From the NCBI GenBank assembly GCA_002170915.1, contig NHHQ01000082.1, positions 4,336 through 19,216 on the forward strand: a stretch of DNA of 14,881 bases, written 5' to 3'. Of the stretch, positions 1-5,630 are shown piece after piece. How positions within the stretch are numbered: position 1 is the stretch's first letter; each line of letters starts with the position of its first letter. The stretch comes from Rhodospirillaceae bacterium TMED167. GTDB lineage: Bacteria > Pseudomonadota > Alphaproteobacteria > Rhodospirillales_A > UBA2165. The notes below the pieces were generated by a model. That model saw only the letters and a list, made by a program, of their open reading frames with translations, did not search any database and was not told where the DNA came from. A program made the position numbers and the translations under genes.

Positions 1-531
1 ACTAAGCTCCCCGATGATTTGGAGCCCGGTCTTTATGAAGTAGGGTCTTACGATGGCGGTCTGCCGACCTTTCCCAATGGCTGCCATGTCAGTGAGATCG
101 AGATTGACCGTGCGACCGGTCAAATCGAGATTGTTAAATACACCGTCGTCGATGACGTGGGCACGGTATTGAACCCGTTGCTGCTAAAAGGTCAAATCCA
201 CGGCGGCATTGCTCAAGGTGCGGGACAGGTTCTAATGGAGGATATCAGTGTGGATCCGGCGAGCGGCCAGGTGATCACGGGCTCCTTCATGGACTATGCC
301 ATGCCCCGTGCCGATAACCTGTGTCATATCGATATTTCAAGCAACGAATTCCCAACGCCCAACAACCCCCTCGGCGTTAAAGGCGCAGGAGAGGCCGGGA
401 CGGTCGGGTCCCTGCCATCGGTGATGAACGCTATCAATGATGCTTTGGCGAGCGCCGGCGCCGGTCATATCGAGATGCCAGCCACTGCCGAGAAAGTGTG
501 GCGTGCGCTGCTGGAGACGGAGGCGGCTTAG
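1..531 (+). CDS. Molybdopterin-binding large subunit of a xanthine dehydrogenase/CO dehydrogenase-family hydroxylase, C-terminal 176 aa (5' end outside window)
   Basis: The reading frame is open to the left edge, so this is the tail of a protein that is usually about 750-800 residues long. Visible family marks are the GCHVSEIEIDRATGQIEI strand, the GQIHGGIAQGAGQVLME segment (residues 64-80 of the fragment) and the active-site loop GVKGAGEAGTVGS, whose Glu131 of the fragment matches the catalytic base of molybdenum hydroxylases. Family members hydroxylate aromatic or N-heterocyclic carbons, or oxidise CO, using a Mo-cytosine dinucleotide cofactor together with FAD and 2Fe-2S subunits. Those partners are not in the window. 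The CoxL-type active-site loop lies upstream of the visible part, so CO dehydrogenase cannot be told apart from a heterocycle hydroxylase. The neighbourhood of ring-degrading enzymes favours the latter. The stop overlaps the stop of the convergent gene at 528. Confidence 0.9.
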   Translation, partial: TKLPDDLEPGLYEVGSYDGGLPTFPNGCHVSEIEIDRATGQIEIVKYTVVDDVGTVLNPLLLKGQIHGGIAQGAGQVLMEDISVDPASGQVITGSFMDYAMPRADNLCHIDISSNEFPTPNNPLGVKGAGEAGTVGSLPSVMNAINDALASAGAGHIEMPATAEKVWRALLETEAA

Positions 532-713
532 TTACGCGCCAGGCGCCAGATAACAAAACCCAGGCCAACAAGAGCGGTGGCGCCTCCCAAGACAGCGACA
601 TGATCCGCCTGAGTGAGAAGGTGGACGGCCCCGGCGCCGGGATGGGCGCTTGCTGGCAGGGTACTGATTGCTGTGGCGAATGCGGCACTTAAACTAAGAA
701 TTGCGCGAGTCAT
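528..713 (-). CDS. Small exported or membrane-anchored His-containing protein, 61 aa
   Basis: The protein begins with a clear signal-peptide-like segment (MTRAILSLSAAFATAISTLP, then ASA at residues 21-23). A short periplasmic stretch follows, with His residues in AHPGAGAVH and QADHVAVL, and then a hydrophobic helix (about residues 40-57) ending in Arg. An AGAGG site lies about 6-8 bases upstream of the ATG, which supports real translation. The layout (signal, HPG...H...DH, one C-terminal helix) resembles short hypothetical alphaproteobacterial proteins of the DUF6732 type; I make that comparison from memory and it is unverified. The gene converges on the Mo-hydroxylase gene with overlapping stop codons and diverges from the PdxA-like gene. 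Its function is unknown. The His pattern could suit metal binding, but that is speculation. Confidence 0.65.
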   Translation of the reverse strand: MTRAILSLSAAFATAISTLPASAHPGAGAVHLLTQADHVAVLGGATALVGLGFVIWRLARN

Positions 714-854
714 GTGCTACCTCTTTTGTCTTTGTTCTGCGCCGGGAAGACGCTACTTTCTCGCTTCTTTAATCGGCCATGAGGCTCCATTGGTCAAGGG
801 CCTCGGTGGACTTTTCCGCAAAATGCGGAACTCTCAGACACAGGAAGCCCTCCC
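714..854. promoter_or_regulatory. Divergent intergenic region between the small exported protein and the pdxA-like gene
   Basis: This 141-base region holds the start signals of two divergent genes. A strong 17-base palindrome lies at 814-830. I see no convincing -35/-10 pair. A TTGGTC at 790-795 could be a -35, but the hexamer at the proper distance is poor. Confidence 0.4.
814..830. promoter_or_regulatory. Palindromic operator candidate TTCCGCA-AAA-TGCGGAA
   Basis: Two perfect 7-base arms (814-820 and 824-830) flank an AAA spacer, ending 24 bases before the ATG at 855. A T-run does not follow, so it is not a terminator. Size and symmetry fit a dimeric regulator. The TTCCG...CGGAA form is reminiscent of IclR-family sites, which is inference. 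I found no second copy in the other promoter regions of the window. Confidence 0.5.
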
Positions 855-1850
855 ATGACATCTCAGCGCCCTATCGTTGCACTCTCCACCGGTGATCCAG
901 GAGGAATCGGACCTGAAATTTGCCTTAAAGCGGCCCTTGATGAGGATGTACAGGGGCTTTGCCGGCCTGTTCTCGTGGGAGACCCGATGGTGATGGCAGC
1001 GCATATTGAGGGGGGCGGGTTGCGGTGTGCCGTGGATCCTGTCAGTTCGCTCGCAGACGTTAACGGCGCGACCAACCACCTTCCTCTGATCGCGCGAGAT
1101 CATTTTTCCGATGCCCCGTTCCAAATGGGTGCCATCACGGCGCAGAACGGCGCCGCATCTGTAGACACCAGCGTGACCGCCATTCAAATGGCCCTGACGG
1201 GTGATGTGACGGCTGTCGTCGCCGCACCCAATACCAAGTCGTCCATCAATCAGGCGGGCATCGACTATGACGGCCATTTGTCCCTGGTGGCGCGGGAGAC
1301 CGGACAGTCCCAGGAAGATATCTTCATGATGCTCTCTTTCGGTCAGGTAAACCTGGCCCATTGTACGCTTCATTCCAGCATCCGCCGCAGCCTGGAACTC
1401 ATCACCCGAAAGCGCGTTGTCTCGGTCATCAGGGCGGTCCATGAGACCTTGATTGCCACTGGAACATCCGCTCCCCGGATTATGGTGAGTGGGGTGAACC
1501 CCCATGCCAGTGAAGGGGGGCTCTTCGGCGATGAAGAAGCGCAGATTATTGCCCCCGCCATCGCCGACGCCCGCGCCGACGGCATTCAACTGGAAGGGCC
1601 CGTTTCAGCGGACCTGATGTTGCACCGGGACGACGTGGACGCCTTTATCGTGATGCTGCATGACCAGGGCCATATTCCGGCGAAGGTCATGGCGCGTCAT
1701 GGCGCGGCCGGCGTGATTATCGGTAGCCCTATTCAATTCGCCTCTGTCGGACATGGCAGTGCCCTCGACATCGCCGGTCAAGGCATCGCTAACCCCGATG
1801 CGATGATCGAGGCAATTCGCTGGTTCTTCGGAGAGACGCAATTGCCCTAG
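855..1850 (+). CDS. PdxA-family NAD-dependent 4-phosphohydroxythreonine/cis-diol dehydrogenase-like protein, 331 aa
   Basis: Full-length PdxA-family protein. The start has an AGGAA ribosome site (842-846) 8 bases upstream of the ATG. Motifs in order: STGDPGGIGPE (residues 11-21), NTKSSINQAGIDYDGH (126-141), His173 in CTLHSSIRR, His217 in SGVNPHASEGG, His269 in MLHDQGHIPAK, and the C-terminal GHGSALDIAGQG. The three His residues match the divalent metal ligands of E. coli PdxA. Family enzymes oxidise an alcohol and decarboxylate the product. Besides vitamin B6 synthesis, the family includes PdxA2 (threonate/erythronate 4-phosphate dehydrogenases) and TphB, which dehydrogenates the terephthalate cis-diol. 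Sequence alone does not choose between them. The lack of pyridoxine genes and the adjacent Rieske operon make a catabolic role more likely than B6 synthesis. It converges on the amidohydrolase gene with a 12-base gap. Confidence 0.88.
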   Translation: MTSQRPIVALSTGDPGGIGPEICLKAALDEDVQGLCRPVLVGDPMVMAAHIEGGGLRCAVDPVSSLADVNGATNHLPLIARDHFSDAPFQMGAITAQNGAASVDTSVTAIQMALTGDVTAVVAAPNTKSSINQAGIDYDGHLSLVARETGQSQEDIFMMLSFGQVNLAHCTLHSSIRRSLELITRKRVVSVIRAVHETLIATGTSAPRIMVSGVNPHASEGGLFGDEEAQIIAPAIADARADGIQLEGPVSADLMLHRDDVDAFIVMLHDQGHIPAKVMARHGAAGVIIGSPIQFASVGHGSALDIAGQGIANPDAMIEAIRWFFGETQLP

Positions 1851-1862
1851 CGGAAACGGCCC

Positions 1863-2507
1863 TCAGATGGCAGCTATCCGCCTCACGACGTCCGCGCTTA
1901 TCATTAAGTCGGCATATTTCTGTTGCATGTCGAACAGATTGGCCTCGTGCGGGCCAATAGCCCGATCGCCCACGCAGTCGGTGACGACAATGGTTCTGAA
2001 ATTATAACTCATGGAATCAATGACGGAGGCGCGAATGCAGCCGGACGTGGTGCATCCCGTGACCAGGACGGTGTCCACACGTTTGACCGTGAGCCAACTC
2101 TGCAGGCTCGTGCCAAAGAAGGCAGAGGGCTGTGTTTTGCGCACAATATAGTCACCGTCGATGGGGGCAAGGTCATCGACGATCTGACTGCCTGGGGCAT
2201 CTTCGGTGAGATCCTTGAGGCCGGGGGCCTTCAAACAGAATACGCCGTTATCGGCGCCGTCATCGGCATAGACCACGCGGGTAAACGCTACCGGCACGCC
2301 GGCACTCCGGCATTCGGCCAAAAGCCCCTTAGTTGCTTCAATGGCTGGGCCGATATTGCCACCACCAAATTCATCCGGATTGGCAAACCCGTTGACAAAA
2401 TCGACGATCAGCAGTGCCGGCGCTGAGCCGAAGCCGCTTTGATTACCAAAATTCTGACGGTCATAGACGTCGAGATCATCGTCAGGGGTTTTCGAGGCGC
2501 CATCCAT
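1863..2507 (-). CDS. Isochorismatase-fold cysteine hydrolase (N-carbamoylsarcosine amidase/maleamate amidase-like), 214 aa
   Basis: The protein has the three catalytic positions of the isochorismatase-like hydrolases: Asp36 in ALLIVDFVNGF, Lys124 in DYIVRKTQPSAFFGT and the nucleophile Cys157 in TGCTTSGCIRAS, with the preceding cis-peptide loop. The TTSGC(I/V)RA form is typical of the amidase branch that hydrolyses C-N bonds (N-carbamoylsarcosine amidase, maleamate amidase NicF, biuret hydrolase), rather than isochorismatase proper. It is cytoplasmic with no signal peptide. A GGGAG ribosome site 9 bases upstream lies inside the 3' end of the preceding gene, and the gap is 6 bases, so it is co-transcribed. 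In this operon it probably releases ammonia or an amine/acid from an amide intermediate. Candidates are a ring-cleavage amide or a gamma-glutamyl amide. The substrate is not determined. Confidence 0.88.
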   Translation of the reverse strand: MDGASKTPDDDLDVYDRQNFGNQSGFGSAPALLIVDFVNGFANPDEFGGGNIGPAIEATKGLLAECRSAGVPVAFTRVVYADDGADNGVFCLKAPGLKDLTEDAPGSQIVDDLAPIDGDYIVRKTQPSAFFGTSLQSWLTVKRVDTVLVTGCTTSGCIRASVIDSMSYNFRTIVVTDCVGDRAIGPHEANLFDMQQKYADLMISADVVRRIAAI

Positions 2508-2513
2508 GATGGG

Positions 2514-3437
2514 CTACTCCCACTCACTCATAAACTGGGTGGCGACCACTTGCTCATACGTAAAATCGCCGGTGACGAGGCCGACATCTTTTTGGAACTT
2601 ATTCATGCCGATCACGAAATCTTCCGTGATGGCAGCGGTATAGAACGGCAGGTCCCGCTCGACCACCTGGGCGATGAGGCCTGCCTCAGTTTCAGGGAAA
2701 CGTTTTTTGCCCACCTCGGTGGCGAGGCTGACATCCTCCCGGAGCGCCTTTTGGGTTTTGACGAGGGCCCGCACGGCGGCAGCACAGGCGTCAGGCTCGT
2801 CGTCAATCATTTTCTGAGAGGTAATGAGCGCGGGCATCGTGAAATTAAAGGCGCTTGCCGGGCCGTCGCCGCGGCGGGCATCGATCACCATGGTGCCAGC
2901 GCCCCGGGTGACGGCCACCTCAGCCCCCATGCCGTTGGCCCAGAAGCCATCGATCTTCCCGTCTTCCAGCGCTTGAGCGGCGGTCACCCCGAAATTCACA
3001 TTGTTGCCCTGGAACGCACCGGGCACTGGAGCGATATTGACCTTGTCGTTTTCGAGATCAATTCCAGCTTCGATGAGCAATTGTCTAAGTCCCAAATCAA
3101 CCAGGGGTGCGGCCCCGATATTGAGCCCCTTAACCGCTTCAATATCCCCTTGTTTGGCGCCGATGTCTTTGTTGAGGATGAGAAACCAATACATGCCCTG
3201 GGCGAGTGATCCCAACAACTTCCCGCCGCCCCATTCGGGAAAGGCGTGGGGGGTTGAGTGAGCAGAGCCGCCGACGAATTGAATATCGCCGTCCCGCAAG
3301 ACTTCCAGTGTCCGGTCGACTGGAAAGATGAGCTCCAATTCCATATCCAGGCCCTCTTCCTTGAAGAAGCCTAGGTCCACAGCTGCAATGGCCGGGAAGT
3401 ATGAGTTGGAGATAAGATCAGGTATGGCGATTTTCAT
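2514..3437 (-). CDS. NMT1/TauA-type substrate-binding-protein-like protein without a signal peptide, 307 aa
   Basis: The fold family is recognised from the N-terminal YFPAIAAVDLGFFKEEGLDMEL pattern, split here as YFPAIAAVDLGFF (residues 13-25) and KEEGLDMELEL, from FVGGSAHS (about 54-61), and from DGFWANGMGAEVAV later in the protein. Periplasmic ABC receptors of this family normally carry a signal peptide. Here the protein opens directly with MKIAIPD. The AGGAA ribosome site sits 9 bases upstream of the ATG. An in-frame TAA lies 15 codons upstream, with no ATG, GTG or TTG between, so a leader cannot be hidden. No ABC permease or ATPase lies in the window. It may therefore be a cytosolic ligand-binding protein or an enzyme on this fold. 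Known cytosolic examples are the THI5-like pyrimidine synthases and 4,5-dihydroxyphthalate decarboxylase. Which applies is unknown. Confidence 0.8.
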   Translation of the reverse strand: MKIAIPDLISNSYFPAIAAVDLGFFKEEGLDMELELIFPVDRTLEVLRDGDIQFVGGSAHSTPHAFPEWGGGKLLGSLAQGMYWFLILNKDIGAKQGDIEAVKGLNIGAAPLVDLGLRQLLIEAGIDLENDKVNIAPVPGAFQGNNVNFGVTAAQALEDGKIDGFWANGMGAEVAVTRGAGTMVIDARRGDGPASAFNFTMPALITSQKMIDDEPDACAAAVRALVKTQKALREDVSLATEVGKKRFPETEAGLIAQVVERDLPFYTAAITEDFVIGMNKFQKDVGLVTGDFTYEQVVATQFMSEWE

Positions 3438-3510
3438 AATATTAGGTTCCTGTGAGATATTTATTTGTTCGTGGCTGCCTTAACATGACCGATCCGGGGT
3501 CCTGGGTTTG

Positions 3511-3567
3511 CTACGTTTGCCGCCGTCGGGCCGGTTTCCTCCGCCGGGGAGCCTTGTGCTTAACCAT
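3511..3567 (-). CDS. Possible 18-aa basic peptide
   Basis: ATG-to-TAG frame encoding MVKHKAPRRRKPARRRQT, with GGGGAGGG ending 4 bases upstream of the ATG. Ten of 18 residues are Lys or Arg. Such Arg runs also arise by chance in GC-rich DNA, so only the ribosome site argues for translation. No homology is recognised. Confidence 0.15.
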   Translation of the reverse strand: MVKHKAPRRRKPARRRQT

Positions 3568-3583
3568 GGACCCTCCCCGTCGT

Positions 3584-3613
3584 CAGTCCATCTGGCGATC
3601 ATGATGGTGACTG
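3584..3613 (-). repeat. Imperfect inverted repeat after the Rieske beta stop codon
   Basis: The left arm CAGTCCATC (3584-3592) pairs with GATG (3603-3606) and GACTG (3609-3613), with a two-base bulge and a 10-base loop. That gives nine pairs beginning 5 bases after the beta-subunit stop. No U-tract follows, so it is not a standard intrinsic terminator. It could stabilise the 3' end of the upstream mRNA segment. Confidence 0.3.
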
Positions 3614-3618
3614 ACTGT

Positions 3619-4218
3619 TTAAAGAATAATGCTGGGGTTGCGCAAGTTTTGGTCATAATTGATCAGGTTGACCTGTTTTACCAGTATTTCAAATTGGGTG
3701 CCTATATCCCGGATCTGATGGCCGCTCCAGCCGTGCCAGGACCTCATATCCTGACCTTGTAATTCGGTTACCTGGAAAACGGCACGGACCATGTAGACGT
3801 CGGCATCGATGCTGGAAAAAACTTCCACATTAGAGATCATCCGAGCCGTGCGGGAGACCGGGCGCTGAGACCAAGCCATGCCGGTCTGGAGGCGGAAAAC
3901 GCGATCTTCTAGGCGTCGGCGGTCGTCAAAGGAGATGGCGACTTCCGTCCGGGGGTCGCCGCCGTCTGCAGAACCGGGGATCCAGTAGATGCAGTCCTGG
4001 GCGAAAAGTGCGAGCCAGCCATCAAAGGCCTGGTCGTCTAGAAAACGGGCTTCACGGTATAAGAAGCGAGTAACTGACTCCCGGAAAACCGGGTCGATCA
4101 CCTCCCGGGCCGGCACCCGCCACGCCGAAAAATCACCGATCAGCTTGCGGTAGAGTGCGTCCGAGACGGCATATGAAACGGGTGAGGGAGCGGGGGGCAT
4201 ATCCATCGGGCTTCTCAT
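3619..4218 (-). CDS. Aromatic-ring-hydroxylating dioxygenase beta subunit, 199 aa
   Basis: Small (beta) subunit with the NTF2/SnoaL-like cone fold of Rieske dioxygenases. Typical positions are the helix FLYREARFLDDQAFDGWLAL (residues 52-71), then FAQDCIYWIPGS, the conserved region DDRRRLEDRVFRLQTGMAWSQ with the RTARMISNVEV strand, and a C-terminal FEILVKQVNLINYDQ strand. The length is slightly above the usual 160-180 residues because of an N-terminal extension of about 15 residues containing Met1, Met6 and Met8. Its ATG overlaps the alpha-subunit stop as ATGA, so translation is coupled, and the two form the usual alpha/beta (probably alpha3beta3) oxygenase. The beta subunit is structural and holds no metal. 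A start at Met6 or Met8 remains possible. Confidence 0.92.
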   Translation of the reverse strand: MRSPMDMPPAPSPVSYAVSDALYRKLIGDFSAWRVPAREVIDPVFRESVTRFLYREARFLDDQAFDGWLALFAQDCIYWIPGSADGGDPRTEVAISFDDRRRLEDRVFRLQTGMAWSQRPVSRTARMISNVEVFSSIDADVYMVRAVFQVTELQGQDMRSWHGWSGHQIRDIGTQFEILVKQVNLINYDQNLRNPSIIL

Positions 4219-5582
4219 ACTTCCCGGGAAATGGCGATGTTCGGCGTGGCTGTCATTAGGCGGCGATATTCCCTCATATACTCCCGCATGAACACTTCAT
4301 CTGTGGCGGGGCCTGAAAAGACGCCGTCTTCTTCTGTGATGCGGTCCGGAATGCCAAGCCCCCGGTGCATATAAATCCATTCATCTTCCTCTGCTGCGAG
4401 GCCGGCTTGGATCTGCTCAAAGTTGGTAAGGTCATCGACCTCGCCAAAATTGGGAAACGATTCTTGTGTGCGCATGCGAATGACGTTGATGTCATCCACG
4501 GCGGTGCCCAGTTCCCCGTCATCGTCCATGATGGCCGTGCCAAACCATGTGGTGTCCGTCTCGCAATAGGAAAGGGGCTGGTTCACCTGCACATGATTAC
4601 CCAGGATGTGAAGGTTCGGGAATATGTTGATGTTCACCGGTTCGGAGGAGGCGAGGTCCAAGGCGCGTTCCGCCTGGTCCCCGCAATTTTCCCGAATTTT
4701 TTGTTCAAAATGTTCCATGCCTGGAAAGCTGCCTTCGATCTCCCACAATGCGCCGGGCCGATCATCGATGTTGGGCCGCTTGTCCTTAAAATGATGGCCA
4801 TTCGGAAAATATTTTACATACATGGGCGCATGGTCGGGTGAGCCTTTGTAAAACGACATGCCTTTATCATCCGCTTCGTGCCGGTTTTCCATGGCGAGCA
4901 GGGAGCGGTGAGAGAACAACACATGGTAACCGTCCGCCGAATTGTCATAGGCAAGTTTCCAGTTGCCGTGGAATTTAAGCCGGTTGGCTTTGGCGTACTT
5001 AACCTTGCCGCCGGGATGCCGGTCGAGCCAGTCGTCGATTGGCTGCGCCACGGGGCCTAGGTAATCTGTCAGGCTGGGGGCTTCCAGATTGAGGGTGCCA
5101 AAAATGAAGCCCCGATAGCTCTCAACCCGAGGCAGTTGCGCCAGATTATATTTGCTATTGTTAAAGTCATCCGCATATCCCTCTGGCCAGGGAACGCCGC
5201 TTAATTTGCCGGAATTGAAATAACTCCATCCATGATAGGGACAGGCAAACGATTTTGCCGAACCGCTTTCTTCCCGGCAGATGGTGGCCCCCCGGTGCGT
5301 GCAACGATTATAAAGAGCGCGGATCACCCCGTCTCCATCCCGCACAATGATGAGCGGCCGAAGCCCTAGTTTGGCCGTCATGAAGTCATTGGGATTTGAT
5401 ATTTGGCTTTCATGGGCAAGGTATACCCAGACGGCGCCGAAGATCTTGGTCATTTCTTCTTTGAAGATGCCGGGCTCCGTGTAGAGGTGGCGGTGCACCT
5501 TGTCTTCATGGATCAAAGACTCGTAGTCAAATGACGGACCCGCCGAAATAAAAGTAGGGGTGATTTTCCCTGTTTTCGTCAT
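4215..5582 (-). CDS. Rieske aromatic-ring-hydroxylating dioxygenase alpha subunit, 455 aa
   Basis: Complete alpha subunit of normal length. The Rieske 2Fe-2S site is Cys94-x-His96 and, after 17 residues, Cys114-x2-His117 (CTHRG ... CPYHGWSY). The catalytic mononuclear iron site is seen as Asp217-x2-His220-x4-His225 in ADGYHVLFSH, with the third ligand probably Asp383 or Asp384 in EVDDLTNFEQ. Asp217 is the usual bridge passing electrons between neighbouring subunits. An excellent AGGAGG ribosome site (complement of 5590-5595) lies 7 bases before the ATG. The enzyme would dihydroxylate or hydroxylate an aromatic ring with O2 and electrons from a ferredoxin or reductase. No such gene is in the window. 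It lies directly after the GS-like ligase, as in aniline dioxygenase clusters. The substrate is not determinable from sequence. Confidence 0.95.
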   Translation of the reverse strand: MTKTGKITPTFISAGPSFDYESLIHEDKVHRHLYTEPGIFKEEMTKIFGAVWVYLAHESQISNPNDFMTAKLGLRPLIIVRDGDGVIRALYNRCTHRGATICREESGSAKSFACPYHGWSYFNSGKLSGVPWPEGYADDFNNSKYNLAQLPRVESYRGFIFGTLNLEAPSLTDYLGPVAQPIDDWLDRHPGGKVKYAKANRLKFHGNWKLAYDNSADGYHVLFSHRSLLAMENRHEADDKGMSFYKGSPDHAPMYVKYFPNGHHFKDKRPNIDDRPGALWEIEGSFPGMEHFEQKIRENCGDQAERALDLASSEPVNINIFPNLHILGNHVQVNQPLSYCETDTTWFGTAIMDDDGELGTAVDDINVIRMRTQESFPNFGEVDDLTNFEQIQAGLAAEEDEWIYMHRGLGIPDRITEEDGVFSGPATDEVFMREYMREYRRLMTATPNIAISREV

Positions 5583-5630
5583 GCATCCGCCTCCTAATCA
5601 CCTAAGTTTATCGTAAAACCTTGTCGAGCA

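Larger units (their letters stand above)
3438..3618 (-). other. Intra-operon gap between the Rieske beta and substrate-binding-like genes
   Basis: This is the longest gap in the operon (181 bases). It contains an imperfect hairpin just after the beta-subunit stop (3584-3613), a tiny basic reading frame with a GGAGG-type ribosome site (3511-3567), and the ribosome site of the next gene. I see no convincing promoter. It may be the remnant of a deleted gene or an mRNA processing region. Confidence 0.35.

Noticed and set aside
834..1589. Open frame of 251 codons on the - strand opposite the pdxA-like gene
   Set aside because: The opposite strand encodes an intact PdxA family protein with catalytic residues, and the antisense product (GDGGG, His- and Arg-rich) shows no fold features.
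2439..3209. Open frame of 256 codons on the + strand opposite the substrate-binding-like gene
   Set aside because: It crosses the junction of two well-supported genes on the other strand and has no family resemblance.
2514..3437. Ordinary ABC transporter receptor with a misannotated start
   Set aside because: The upstream in-frame stop 15 codons away and the absence of any start codon between exclude an N-terminal signal peptide in this sequence.
3508..3762. Open frame of 84 codons on the + strand across the intra-operon gap
   Set aside because: Half of it lies antisense to the Rieske beta gene. It has no ribosome site or domain.
4365..4841. Open frame of 158 codons on the + strand inside the Rieske alpha gene
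   Set aside because: Shadow of a highly conserved catalytic domain. It has no independent support.
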